Below are positions 1-11,958 of a stretch of DNA of 64,000 bases, in pieces. Position numbers and translations under genes: made by a program. This DNA is from Psilocybe azurescens (lineage: Eukaryota; Basidiomycota; Agaricomycetes; Agaricales; Agrocybaceae). How positions within the stretch are numbered: position 1 is the first letter of the stretch; each line of letters opens with the position of its first letter. The notes beneath the pieces were generated by a model, which did not search any database, had not been told where the DNA came from, and worked only from the letters and a program-made list of their open reading frames with translations. Location of the stretch: positions 62,001 through 126,000 of the forward strand of contig JAJIRX010000815.1 of the NCBI GenBank assembly GCA_023853785.1, given 5' to 3'.

Positions 1-354
1 TCAAAGCTCCCGTCATCAGCTTGCACCACACGTGTACGCTCGCATATAAGAAAAGAACACGGGTGTCCGACTTGTTCTCGACACGTTCCAAGAGAAGAAT
101 GTCCGGTTTGAGAATGTTTCAGCTGGATGCAAGGGTGATGCGACGGATGGGCTGTTAAAGGGAGGGGGTCGCCCTGTGCGCGTGCATATGTGCGATAGGG
201 TCAAGATAGAAAATATGTATGGTTAGCGTGGATGGTCCGGAATTGATGGTGGTGTTAGAGTCGTAGGTGTGTAGGAAGGAGAGAGACGTATTGAGAGTAT
301 GATCGAAATGCATGGGACGGAGAGGCCATGAAATGGACAGACGCAAAGACCTAT
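1..354. other. intergenic, nothing recognised
   Basis: Only short overlapping open frames on the minus strand with no recognisable motif. The last three bases (TAT, 352-354) are the left target duplication of the foldback element that follows. Confidence 0.5.
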
Positions 355-1162
355 CACTGCTGGCGCCGACCAGTGTAAGTAAAACTTACAGCAAATTAAA
401 TACAGAACTTATGTAAGAATTGCTGTAAGTATGACATACAGCACTTCTATTTGAAAATAATACAGATAACAAACAGATATTCTGTTTGGTGGCTGTAAGC
501 TAAACAAACAGTATTTCTGTTTCTAAGCTGTAAGTCAATAATACACCCGAATAAAGAGAATTTCTATTCTTTGTCTGTTTGTTAAATATACAGAATAGTT
601 GTATGTAATTGCTGTATGTAAAACATACAGATATTGTGTATATAATCACTGTATGTTATACAAACACGAATTCTGTAAATAAAACTTACAGTCAAAGTAC
701 AGAATTTATGTATATAATTGCTGTATGTAAAACTTACACCAAAATATACAGTATTTGACTCGCTCAGGTATATTTTGGTGTAAGTTTTACATACAGCAAT
801 TATATACATAAATTCTGTACTTTGACTGTAAGTTTTCTTTACAGAACTCGTGTTTGTATAACATACAGTGATTATATACACAATATCTGTATGTTTTACA
901 TACAGCAATTACATACAACTATTCTGTATATTTAACAAACAGACAAAGAATAGAAATTCTCTTTATTCGGGTGTATTATTGACTTACAGCTTAGAAACAG
1001 AAATACTGTTTGTTTAGCTTACAGCCACCAAACAGAATATCTGTTTGTTATCTGTATTATTTTCAAATAGAAGTGCTGTATGTCATACTTACAGCAATTC
1101 TTACATAAGTTCTGTATTTAATTTGCTGTAAGTTTTACTTACACTGGTCGGCGCCAGCAGTG
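355..1162. mobile_element. CACTG-ended foldback element, copy 1 (CACTA-like, non-autonomous)
   Basis: The 808-bp segment is almost one perfect palindrome. It begins CACTGCTGGCGCCGACCAG and ends with the exact complement; the two arms are each about 395 bp, separated by a loop of roughly 16-20 bp near 752-772. It is flanked by TAT on both sides (352-354 and 1163-1165). Ends starting CACTG with a 3-bp target duplication fit the CACTA/CMC (EnSpm) superfamily. The arms are filled with short palindromes such as CTGTAAGTAAAACTTACAG and CTGTATGTAAAACATACAG, like the subterminal repeats of CACTA elements. It encodes no transposase; the open frames inside are translations of the repeat. A second copy lies at 13236-14055. 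Confidence 0.85.
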
Positions 1163-1165
1163 TAT

Positions 1166-1837
1166 TGGGAGAGTGGTTTACCTCTGCGTCTCAGTGCAGC
1201 TCTCAGCTCCGATGGTTTGAGGCATGATGGGAGTACTCAGAGGCAATCAGAATGTGATATAATGAGTAACAGTCAATAGCTTGACGCTTGTTGGTCATAT
1301 CTTGCAGAAATTTAGACTGCTGTGCCGCCGGATCAGACATATTTAATTCAGTGAAGATGGGCATACAGCATAAGGACCCATTTGCTGATGGTGAGAACCC
1401 TGCCTCTGTCAATTTCTCTCTGTTGGGGACAGAGGGACAGTGTCAATACTTGGCAACTACCCTCATCGGCACTTACACAGTTTACAACTCCGGAATCCGG
1501 AGGATGTAGAATCAATTCCATATGGGTAGACATCTAATGCGAGTCCCTATATATTGATCGTTTCTCTGTCGCTGTTGAAGAAAGATGATAGGATTACTTG
1601 TAAAATACGTCTAAGATTGTATATACTAGGAACCACAGTTTACCCACAATAGAGAAAATGAGAAAGGAAAAATGAGACCAATCAGAAATGTAAAAAAAGA
1701 ACGAAGATGTTAAATAATTGACAGATAAATTGTTACTTCGATGTGTACCAATCGTAGAATGGTAAATATAAATCTAAGAAAAAGAAAAGGGAAAAGAAGA
1801 AACAAAGTTTGATGTCGGACGGATCTGCTATCATCTG
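1166..1837. other. intergenic, nothing recognised
   Basis: AT-rich spacer between the foldback element and the 3' end of 7-TM gene A. Short frames at 1203-1412 (-) and 1288-1509 (+) show no motif. It probably holds the gene A 3' UTR. Confidence 0.4.
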
Positions 1838-3180
1838 CTATTGGTTTGCAGCGATGAGCTTTAGACTTCCAGACTGGGCACCCGCGCGAGACTCCCTCTT
1901 CACTTCGATCACCGGCGTTGGCTTCGCATCGTCTGCTTGAACCGAGGTATTACAATCTCCGGTGGCGTTCCCACCTCGGCCACTACCGCTGCATTGACGT
2001 GATCCGAATTCCAAGTCACCGGATATGTGAGTGAGCGTGGCTGATGTGTCTATGCTGTTGGGGTCTGTAAGAGCAATTCTGGAGACCAGAATTGTTGGAG
2101 CCATCCCCTGCTTCTAGGTCAGAGACACAGGACTTGCAGATCAGCGTTAGAAGATACGTACTGCGACAACAGTGACAATTTCTCCAATATAATAACCAGC
2201 TTTTGCCATTGGAGATCCCAACACATCAAATGATGGAACAACCAAGTCGATGGCATAGAGGGAGAAGTACAAGTGAGTAAGCTACAGCTGACTCAATGAT
2301 CATTATTAAAATGCGGTTGAATAGTCCTTTGGATTGTGAACCATTTAATCGAGAGATGGAATGTATTCTGTAACCAATAAGAAATGTCGTAATCAAAGTG
2401 GTGCCCAGTGACACAAATGTCAGAGAACTTGAGATATTATTGAATAGAGTAACATTTGCGTCACTGGTTATTGAACCAAATTTAAAATTTAAAACTGTTG
2501 TCGCAACAAAGAGACCTGCAACAACATGTCGTTACTGGAAGTATTTATGCCAGACTTGTATCCACAGGACTTACCACCTTCCACGACTAAAAGTATCAAT
2601 GGAGACGAAATCGCCCAGAATAATTGTCCCCACACGTGGTAGCATCTCCATATCTGTCAAGATGTTAATGAGTTAAGAGAGAATCAAATATATAGACAAA
2701 CCAATAGTCCATCTGAAACAATGAACAAGGAATTCTGTAGAATATTATTGAGTATGAAGGCCCATTGAAGGCCATCTCCCACTGTTCCCACAAAGATTGC
2801 TTCTCGGGTGTCTCCAGAAATCACAATTGTCCAATTGAGGAGGTACCATTCCACAATGAGGTTCAAGAAACATAGCAGATATAGCGCGGTAATGGTCCAT
2901 ATAATAATGTGACGATTTATATTTGCTGGCTTTTTGGATACTGTAGGAAACATCATTGAGAAAGTTTCTTTTCAAGTCGGAGGCAAGAACCCACAGTAAA
3001 GGTAGACGGTTCCTCCATATACCATGGTATAAATGCCTGACACATGTAAGTTTGTGTTGGTGATATTCACAGAAGTAGAGACTTACCCATGATAAAATTG
3101 AAAAGCATTGAGGCATTGAGACTGGCACTAATTTCATTCTCTTGTACGTTGACTGGGATTGGAATGTCAGGGGTAGACAT
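1838..3180 (-). CDS. 7-TM protein of the agaricomycete integral-membrane family, gene A (one apparent frameshift)
   Basis: An uncharacterised multi-pass membrane protein; no biochemical role is known to me for this family. I read six exons on the minus strand: 3180-3087, 3036-2995, 2940-2702, 2653-2575, 2515-2162 and 2107-1838, all with GT-AG introns of 46-59 nt. Exon 1 starts MSTPDIPIPVNVQ and leads into helix 1. Exon 3 ends in 'IVSDGLL' and exon 4 opens 'IWRCYHVWG', the family hallmark after helix 3. Exon 5 holds helices 4-7 and exon 6 opens 'GMAPTILVSRIAL'. The tail is hydrophilic. About 358 aa in all. Exon 5 is open only if one C of the CCC at 2262-2260 is removed: upstream it reads '..SAVAYSLVLL', downstream 'LYAIDLVVPSFDVLG'. 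Gene B has the same exon lengths for exons 2, 3 and 4 (42, 239, 79 nt), so they are paralogues. Family call firm; expression and integrity uncertain. Confidence 0.8.
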
Positions 3181-4033
3181 TGGGAGATGCTTTATAGTCG
3201 GGTATCTTCATCCACTGAACACCTTATATATCCCAATTGCTTATAATATTCTTATCTTATGCTTGCTACTTATTGCAGTAAATCTCTTGAACAGTCGCCA
3301 TGGATACTCCAAGGAATCATCCCGGAACCCTCATTATTCTGTCGGTGGACGTAGAGTGTTGGCTTCTTAGATATGGTTGGGAGGACACACATTATACGAG
3401 TAACTGTTTTGATATACTCCAAAAAAGTCCATGTATAGCCTATTGTGCTCTCAGCATTTCCGATATTGGCACTGTGTACACCAGGAACTTGATGGTTAGC
3501 CATTATGACGTTTTATAATGTTCCCAAACTACTGTATTCGCCATTTCTTCAGTCTAGCGCTCACAAAAGCGTTATTTGGGTATGATCTTGACATGTAAAG
3601 TCAACAAAGCTTCTGATATCATCTACCTACATGGATATTTTTGCTACGCATCTGATGTAGCCAACCATGCGACGATCATGGGATCAGCATATCAAGACCG
3701 AGGTGAGCTCGATGGAATGTGCAATTCAATAATAGTGATCGAAATACCATTATGATCTTCGAGATCATCATCCAACTGTCATACACTGACATTTTTATTA
3801 ATCAGATACGTGTATGCGGCAACCTGAGCCTGGAGAGATGATCACCTAGTTGGTCTAATAAATGTTGGGAGTATGAGCGGTAGAGCAGGAAAAATCATTC
3901 AAGGCATCCTCAATACCGATGCATAAAAGTACGAACATGTCTGGACAGGGGGAGACATATGGAAGTACACTCAAAATAAAAATAATCATACTGCATTCAA
4001 CATGTCTGTTAATGATTGACATCTAGCTGATTG
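3181..4033. other. upstream of gene A, nothing recognised
   Basis: Presumed promoter side of gene A. A minus frame at 3503-3270 contains 'PTISKKP', resembling the exon 3 start of gene A ('TVSKKPAN'), but the match is too short to call a duplicated exon. The rest is AT-rich with no gene I can support. Confidence 0.35.
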
Positions 4034-4380
4034 TCACTGCTCATGCTCTTCGCTATCTCTATCGCTCACGTCGGCCCCCACAGCATCTATATCTTCTCCA
4101 CAACCAGATCAAGCACTTACAAAATCCTCTGCGTCTCTCAAAATACCCTCAGCCCACTCGGTGAAAATCTTCACGGCTCTCAACATCCATTCGGACCATT
4201 CGTGGACTCGGAATTGTAGATTGTTGTGATACGCCTCTCAGGCATAATCAGCGCCCTTCTTTAGCCTATCTACTGTTTTAGTTCCTTGCCATTGTCGGAG
4301 GGATGAGGACAAAGGGCACTGGAAGAAGCGATACATGGTGAAGATGTTACAGGGAGGCTTGCACTGGAGCCGTATCTCAC
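4034..4380 (-). pseudogene. decayed coding exon of an unidentified protein, two in-frame TGA codons
   Basis: On the minus strand a single frame runs from an acceptor-like site (…CCAATCATAG, preceded by a CTAAC branch-like motif, exon start near 4380) to a stop at 4036-4034. It reads protein-like throughout: 'EIRLQCKPPCNIFTMYRFF' early, 'EAYHNNLQFRVHEWSEWML' in the middle, 'DAVGADVSDRDSEEHEQ' at the end. It is interrupted by TGA at 4240-4238 and at 4111-4109. Both lie in frame and would be CGA (Arg) before a C-to-T change in a CpG. I do not recognise the family. Helix-rich and acidic at the C-terminus. Alternatively the frame is a chance open stretch, but the composition argues against it. Confidence 0.5.
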
Positions 4381-5429
4381 CTATGATTGGGGATAGTTAG
4401 TGGGATGGATAATAAAGTGCATATAGATGCGGGAGCGTGTACGAATGAGTATCAGGATGAGAATATTTTGTTAAATAAGGCAGGTAGGGGTATACTAGAG
4501 GATACGAAATCAAGGACAAAAGTCGCATACCATCATATCTGGAGATCATTAGATATTACGTCTGCTCCCTGCTCACAATCGCGTTCCCCTATGACCATTA
4601 GTGTCGAGGATGTTGAGCCACATCCGACCCATAATGATTACAGTTTCTTCAAATTGGGGGTATATTAGAGTCATAACATCAACACATTATATTGTCAGTT
4701 CAATAACTAAGCACTACAAGAAGCACGGGAAGGAAACAGCAGATCTATCGAGTGCAGCAGCTAATATAGAAAAAAGTAGCGCTGAAGCGAAGAGTTGGAA
4801 AATACACGTAGGTTTACAAATGCATGGACATGTGAACGGGGCAGTATCAAAGATACTAAGAAGAGGAAGATATGCATAGATATGTGAACGGGAACGGGGC
4901 GATAGCATGCCTAGCCTATAGTGGCGTCATCGAGTTCAAATTCGGCAAAGTTAGACTTCTGCTTTCAAAGTCCGAGATTTGCACGTCCCTGAAACTTTTA
5001 ACATTCTGACCACTTTGCATGTCCGGGCCTCCGCAAAGTATCCTTGATTGGCAAAGAACATTTGTATATATCTCTGTGTCTCCTCGCGATCAACAAACTT
5101 TCGCCTCTACGTATGCTGATCTAGACTTTGACAAGTCCTTTGTCTGCAATTATACTACCATCCGACTATAGTATGCCACTCCATAATCCATCTCCTATGC
5201 CTTGGGGACTTTCAGCACTTCGATATATGCCTATACCGACCCAATTCTCCGCCCTCCTCTCTCCAGACACACAGACATGACCTCATACACTCCATATCAC
5301 CGAAGTGCACAATTGAGAGCACGACTAGAGCATACCAAATGTACATGGAGCACTTTTGCTTTGCGGTCCTCCTTTCTGGCCAGCCAGAGCTGCTACACGT
5401 AGAAGATGTTGAAGCAATTCAGGCATTTT

Positions 5430-6237
5430 GGACTAACCACACAACAGCCGCTTGTTTCCTGAAAGGATAGGATAGACAGTGAGAGGCATGGGTACAGAAT
5501 AGATATGCGCAGGAAGGGGTCGTAAAATCATATCCGTTACGCTGATTCTGGTGTAAGGAATTTGTGTAGGGAATCTGTATATTGACTTCATTCTTTCTGT
5601 TTTTGCTGCTGTTGATGCCTCCACGTCACCAGTAGTATTCACGCCCAAGTCTTCTCTCTCTCCCTTTCAAGTGAATCAGGCCCAGGAACCCTGGCTCTAA
5701 TAAATGCATCTCACTGAGTCATCTCTCAAAATACTGAGCTTCTTGGACAGTGCGCGGATTTCTATCACCGTGTTGAGGGATCGGGGACTGTCAATGGATA
5801 AATAGGAGAGAGCCGTTGAGTCGGAACGGGAATGGAGAGAGGACTATCCCATTGTGTTCATACCTCTGGTGTTTGAGATTACCATCACCATGTTCCCTAT
5901 CTCCCGCTCAATCTTCCCCAAAATTGTACCGCACTCACTATCTTCCGTGATCTCCCCCACAATGTGGGCGATAACGTTAACAGCTCGCCATGCACATACA
6001 CTTACATTCTACAATTGGATCGTTGACCTCGGCCTCGACCGCAACCTTCACCATTCTTCCGTATGTTCTTGGCTCATGCATGAGCATGAAGAACTACTGG
6101 CTGAACACAATGAGCACCCCGCTGACACTCCATCGCGCTCGGTACGAGCGATCATGTGGTGCTATTGCATGTTCAGAAAGTCTCCATGTTCTGTAGACAT
6201 GTGTCACGGACGTAGATGCATATATTTATATTCCCTA
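5430..6237 (-). pseudogene. decayed gene of unknown family (several stops and frameshifts)
   Basis: The minus strand carries a chain of protein-like segments in nearly one frame, broken by lesions. In order: 'TWRLSEHAIAPHDRSYRAR', then an in-frame TAG, 'MHEPRTYGRMVKVAVEAEV', a one-base shift, 'NVIAHIVGEITEDSECGTIL', 'KIEREIGNMVMVISNTRG', another TAG, 'SPRSLNTVIEIRALSKKLS', a frame change near 5705, then 'RARVPGPDSLEREREDLGV' and 'GDVEASTAAKTERMKS' to a stop near 5433. The long plus-strand ORF over 5854-6261 is its antisense and has a poorer amino acid mix. A TATAAATA lies near 6222-6229 just upstream. It may belong with the decayed exon at 4034-4380. Family unknown. Confidence 0.4.
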
Positions 6238-6261
6238 TCCATCTTCTCTGTCCAGTCGTAG

Positions 6262-9200
6262 AGCTTTGGCAGAGCCCAGACTCTTGGAGTTGTAGATTGC
6301 ATGAATGCCCTCCCAGTGAAGCATCCTGGATATCAAGTTAACGTACCCTCTAGAAATATACCTCATCCACTCTCTCATTCTCAATGAGACTAATTAAACC
6401 CAGCTTCCAGATGCACTCGGCACAGTACACATTGTGATTATCATTCAAAGCAGTAAGTAAACTAGAGGATTACTGAATACGTGAGTAAATTAAAGTAAGT
6501 AAAAATGCCAGAAAACAAATAAAATTTTATCTGTGAATGGGTGTGTAGCGACGTACACACGTATCATGATCGGAACGTAAAGCAACAATGCGAAGAGGGG
6601 GAAGGAAAATAAAGCAATGAAGCTTGAAGCAGGAACATTCAGCCCAGCAAGTACAGCGTACCAGAAGCGACCAGCAAGAAAAAAAAAGAAAACATCACCA
6701 TCGCCCCGCAACCCCAAATTACGTCACCTCACACACACCATCGTCTCTATCCCCGCCATCCCCTCTCCGCCACCTCACCAGTCGCGCGAATGAGCTGCCC
6801 GATGCGCGGGCGGATGTGAGCACAGGCGGAGAGCAGGGCAAAAGCGTATTGACAACGACGAATACCGGGCTGTAAGAGTAAGATGAAAGGCAAGGGAGGG
6901 AAGTTTAGTAATCGTGCTGTGAAGAGTAGGAAGAGAAAGGGGAGACAAAAGGGAACGTGAAGTGGAGGGAAAGCAGAGGAACGGTAGAGGGATCGTGATC
7001 AAAGGAACAGGAACAGTCCACAATTGATATCGAACGACGAAGAACGGAAGGTTATGAAATTCCTCCCCATAGCAAATACAAAGGAAAGAGGAGGAAAGAC
7101 AGGGCGCATACATTCAAAAGAAGATCACTCACTCCTCAAATACGGCATACCAATCGCTCTTTGTCGTCTTTCCCGGCTTCCTGCCATCCTGTCTATGTCC
7201 TTTTCCATTGCAACCACCCTTCCCTTCTTCGCATCGCGTTCCCGAGGTCGAACAGGTCTTCTTCCGCTCGTGCTTCTTCCCCTACACTCCTTCCTCCCGC
7301 CTCATCCGCACCCCGAAAATATACCCCAAGCACACCAAGCATCACCGGTGCCAGCAGCGCACATTTCCTTGGAATTGCCACATATCCCCACCGCCCCATT
7401 CAGAGGCCTCAGCGGCGTATATAATAAAAACGGCGCCAGCCCTAGGATAAGCGGCGTAGAGCAGGACTGTGGGGAATGCGTGTACGGAAACTCAAAATGA
7501 GGGACGTGCCGTGCGGAGGGGGTATAGGATGTATGCGCGGTTCGAGCGGAGGAGAAAGAGGAGGGAGGAGAGGAGAGGATTTTTAAAAACGGAGAAGGTG
7601 CATGGGGAGCAAGTGCACGAGCGCCAGGATGTGCGCCGAGTTCGAGATCAGAGATTCTCTTGAGATCCCGTTTAACTTCATCCGCATCCGCATCCGCATC
7701 GACATTTTCGCTATCACTCGTCTCCTCGTCCATCGCACCCACAACTCCAACACCTCCAACACTCCTCGTCGCACCAGTGCCAATCGAAGCACCAACACCG
7801 ACATTCCACGGACACAGCTCTCGACCGGACTATCCGGGAACTAGATGTAGGGTGTTGTGTTGCGGCTCCCAGGCGGGAGTGGGGGTCTCGTACTGTTTCC
7901 TGCTCGTGCTCCGTTTTGCTGTCCTTGTCCTGGTGTATGTTGTGTTCGCGGATCTTTGCTGTTCCGCGCTGTCATCGTCAATGATAACATAGCACCTAGA
8001 GCACCAGGGACGCCCGAGAACGTGATACGGGACGACGAGGGCACGGACGACGTCGACGTGGCTTGTGCCGCTCCTCCTCCTACGACATTGGTGGAAGTAG
8101 GCACGGGCATAAGTGTCGCCGGCAGAGTGCTCGTTGACGTATCCGTGGCAGTTGTTGCAGCTGACGAAGTGCTGGCATTTGAAGCGGTGCTGTCTGATGT
8201 GTCTGTGTTGGAGAGTTGTGATCACAGGTGCAAAGGATTAACGATTTTGGTCCCATAGTTGAACACAGAAGGCTCACCATGGGACGTAAGATGTGCTCTC
8301 CTACACACAGCGTAATACGAGATGAACAGCTCGAAGGCTGTGATAGATATCCGCTAAAGATCGCGAGATTACGCGTGGTCAAGACAAGATGGGCAACCGC
8401 ATACGGGACGCCGCAAACAGAACAAAGCTGAGCACTAGAGTGAAAGTTCGGTTATAGATTAAACGGAGGATTCAAGCCACGCTTGGCGGCGGTGGTTTGC
8501 AAGTGGTTTGGGGATAAAAAGCAAAGTGGCTGTGCCTAGCGAAACTGCGGAAACAAGGGCCGTTACGGCCGAACCAACCGCGCGCAATGTTCCACCTCCC
8601 TCCCCTCTCCTCTTAATCTGTTGCGCATCATTTGGTTCTTGATGTTTAGCCATATTCTATAGATGAGATAACGGATCAATGTGCGTAACACCATGTGCAC
8701 TAGAACGCCATTGTTATCGAAACATTCGGGACCAAAGAGAGCCACTCCGACAAGCCCAAACCTCCTTTGGCCTGTCTTCTCGCTCTTTCGGGCATACCTC
8801 TATGGCCCTAAACTCGTTCATGGTTATAGTGACGGAGGCTAACTTGACGCCGACCATGAAATAAATGGCGGCATGTGAACCAAAACGGGCGTTGTAAGGC
8901 TACAGTGATAAGGACAAGAAGCAGTAGGCGGAGATGCGTGTCCCGACGTCACCGCCCATACAACATCATTCGAACGCACCCCGGGGAGAGATGGACATGA
9001 GTACAGAAAGGACGGAATTCGCAAGGTACATACAAAAATGTCGATATATGCGCCCTGAAATAGGTAATAAAAAAAAAGGAGAAACGCACCAAACGAGCTC
9101 TTCCGACTATCCAGACCAAAAATGAAATTTATGTCCCACAGCTCACGACGTCAAAGATCATGCCCGTCTCGAAAGATGGAGGTGCGGCATGCTAAGAAAT

Positions 9201-9358
9201 TGATGTTTCCTCGACTGACATATATCTATCATAATATCATGTCTTCCATTCAGTTTCACGTTTGAACTCTGCCCTAGAAAGAGCCAACTCTTTGCCGAAG
9301 TAACGCATGTACTATACATAGCTGTACAGACGAATAAATAGTACCATTAAATTGCCCT
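6262..9358. other. no gene supported with confidence; possible decayed minus-strand gene at 7841-8285
   Basis: Between about 6.7 and 8.4 kb GC content rises and many frames stay open. The most coding-like minus frame ends at 7841 and is rich in Ser/Thr ('TDTSTSTLPATLMPVPTSTN', 'QATSTSSVPSSSRITFSG'), like a linker of a secreted or wall protein; a GTGAGC donor (8280-8275) and an ACACAG acceptor (near 8204) could bound an upstream intron. A second minus frame at 7302-7742 has an Asp/Ala repeat. I could not join these into a gene. 8.4-9.36 kb shows nothing firm. Confidence 0.3.
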
Positions 9359-10758
9359 TCAGACGGACACGTAGTTGTTAGTGGAAACAGATAAGCTAAA
9401 ATTTGTATGTGCCTCCTTGCACAATGGGAAGGCGCTTGCCAGATCAATACGGAATCTCTCTTCCCAGTCCCCAACAGTGTAATGGTCTTCACCATCGCAC
9501 TGCACGTGTATTGACACCGTCACATTGCTAACCTTGCGATAGATAGCACTCGCCAGACGCCTGTCCCAGGTCTCGATTGCCTCATGAAACCGAGCTATTT
9601 CGGGGCTGACCGCGCGTGAACCCGATGCATATTCAATGATCTTTATAGAAATGTATATGTTGTCGAGCTGGGGCGGTACTGAGTCTCCTAGGAAAATGGC
9701 TGCGGAGGAAAGTGATCCAATGTCGTGGTCGGTGAAACAGTATTGCTCGAATTCGAGTTTGAGCGTCTTTAGGTAAAGCAGTGAATCATAATGAACGTCC
9801 AGGTGGTCCAGTAAACCTAGAATAAGCCATTAACATCTATCAATGCGTTTCCTAGGATGCCATTTTAATTCCTCACCATCAAGTCCCAAACAGACAACTG
9901 TAAACGACTGCAAGCATCTCGTCATCTTGAGAATATTGCCCATGGTACCGAGGCCCTCAAATGTTATTAACGATACAGACAATGCAGTCAAATGCGAGTA
10001 AGTATCAGGGGTTGGGCGAGACTGGTTGCCGATGAGATTCGCAAGGTCTTTGGCTTCAATGGTTCTGTCGAGTTGAATGCAGAGCGACTTCAAGAATACA
10101 GGAACTCCAGGAGATGGATATTTACCCGCCAAGCCTTTGTCAAATGTTATATTGGCAAGGGAAAGGTGCTGAATCTTGGATCCACGTATGAAGTCCAAAG
10201 GAATAGCATACACCCGCTCCAGACGGAGATCGTTCAAGTGAGATGTTTTAATTAGTGCCGAGAGTGATCCCGAAAGACTTTTATCGAGTAAGTCCCAGGG
10301 GTGTAGCATGTTATGGAGTAGTACCAGGCATAACTTGCGAGATCGAGATCGAAGCGCGTTCGGATGTCTAAACAAACTATTGAAATTTAAAGCAAGGGAT
10401 CCGTCGCTCCAAAAGGAAGTGGATCCCACCCCGTAATTGCGATTCTGAGGTCGAAAGAGGTGATGAAAGTATTTGTCTCCAACATTGTCTGTATTTGTTC
10501 GGAGCAATGGATGAGATCTGCGAGCTTGTGAATGCGTCCTATCATCCTTTTCAATGAAGAAGCACCATCGCTAAAGAATGAGACCGACGAAAAGCGGGCA
10601 TTGTTTGCAAATATACGAAAATGATGTGATAGTAGCGCGATTGATGAAATAGATGGTGGATCGAGCGTCGTGACCGCAATGTCAATGACTGCCTCTAGGA
10701 CTTCGAGAGGTAGGATCACATCCTTGCTGCTCTGCGGAATATCCGTGATAAGAGTCAT
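9359..10758 (-). CDS. F-box-like protein with leucine-rich tail (one apparent frameshift)
   Basis: F-box proteins recruit substrates to SCF ubiquitin ligases; agaricomycetes have large families of them. The start at 10758 gives 'MTLITDIPQSSKDVILPLEV', followed by an F-box-like stretch (LP.EVLE..I.., residues about 17-60, ending 'LLSHHFRIFANNARFSSVSF'). The body 'LPLEV…WDPLPFGATDPLL' then moves to the frame 'LNFNSLFRHPNALRSRSRK' at about 10385-10380; restoring one T in the short T run would fix it. A GT-AG intron (donor GTGAGG near 9875, acceptor ending 9817) leads to a second exon 9816-9359 that is open for 152 codons and ends 'STNNYVSV'. That exon lacks an ATG and is easily missed. Repeated Leu spacing (LRLERV, LSLANITF, LTALSVSL) suggests degenerate LRRs. 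Target unknown. Confidence 0.65.
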
Positions 10759-11958
10759 TGTTGAGGCTATTTGAATAGGACTTGGGTTGGGTCGTAACGT
10801 AGGAGCTGCAAAGCGGTGGTAGTGGCGAGGTGAGTAATGATGAATGTTAGGGTACCGACTACGTGGGAAACACTACCTGGTGACTGATTGCACCACGGTA
10901 CTAGCTTTAAATCATGTCAGGTGCAGAATAGGACTAAGCACGATAAACCAAATAACCTAACCCACAACTCCAACGTAGTTACACCTGCATATACTTGTTG
11001 GAATCGACTTACACAGCATTCCCCGCACAGATTCGATAATGATTATGTTAAATCCCGCGTCTGTGTCTGTATTTGAGGATTGGGCAGAAGAGGAGAAATC
11101 AAAAGCTAAGATAATAGAGGAGAAGGTGAACGTGTAAGAGCAGAACGATAGTTGTTCATTAATCCCGGAAGTACGACCTGATGAAGATGAAAGTGCCGGT
11201 TGTGAGGAGCGCCACTCGCTATGGGGCATGGATAATGGTCATAGTGTGCTGTAAGCTTATCCGATTCTCATTAATAAATGGTAACCCCAATTTGCCGAAG
11301 TTATTTGATATAGCTTTTTGTAGCCATAATACCAGTGGCGGTCATGAATCAAGCCTCGAAAGCTCATATCGTCTTCTGGTACGTACTTTGTATGGCATAC
11401 AGCCAAAACATCTATCACTCATACGCGTCCGAGTTTAGATGGCCGATATCCATATTATCGATTAGGGTACGTCTTCAGTTTGGTACCCTTGATGCGTTGC
11501 TGAGATAGTGCCAGGTAGTGCTGTCGCATGCAAATGGTCGGTATCACTGGGGCGAGCACAAACCCTGAAATTGTCACAGACGTCTTAACGGAGCTTCATA
11601 CCCTTCAACTCGAAATACAGGAGTGGTAGGTATAGGAGCAATGACCTAGGAAGGTAATTTATTAAATTATGATAAGTTATGTCAAATTTTCAAGGAAGGT
11701 GTCTATAATCCGTTGGAACAGAGCAAAGAATAAGCATCCAACTACAAGGGGGAATAAGGATCCGAAAGCTTTACAACGAACAGTGAACCTATCAAAATCA
11801 GGAAATATAAATATTAGTTCCACTGACGTTCCACGGTCTGGTCAGTGGTCGATAGACATTCCCGCAGACCATGGAGTCGGACGATGGAATATAGTCGATG
11901 GCTTAAACTTCAGAATAACGGACTCACAAGGGTGTGATTTTACTCTGTAGAGCATGTA
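10759..11958. other. intergenic, nothing firm
   Basis: Contains the F-box promoter side. A minus frame at 11229-10957 is Ser-rich and ends 'NIIIIESVRGML' at a GTAAGT donor near 11010, so a small exon is possible but unsupported by neighbours. The plus frame at 11669-11950 has no motif. Confidence 0.3.

Noticed and set aside
582..908. 108-codon open frame inside foldback copy 1 (and its counterpart at 13424-13801)
   Set aside because: It is the translation of the palindromic repeat; the same peptide words recur because the DNA words recur, and no start context or motif is present.
3270..3503. Duplicate exon of the 7-TM family upstream of gene A
   Set aside because: Only a 7-residue resemblance (TISKKP) without flanking splice logic or helix sequence.
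10380..10395. Programmed -1 ribosomal frameshift in the F-box gene
   Set aside because: The site (TTG CTT TAA) lacks a canonical X XXY YYZ slippery heptamer, and a one-base T-run error fits the pattern seen in neighbouring genes.
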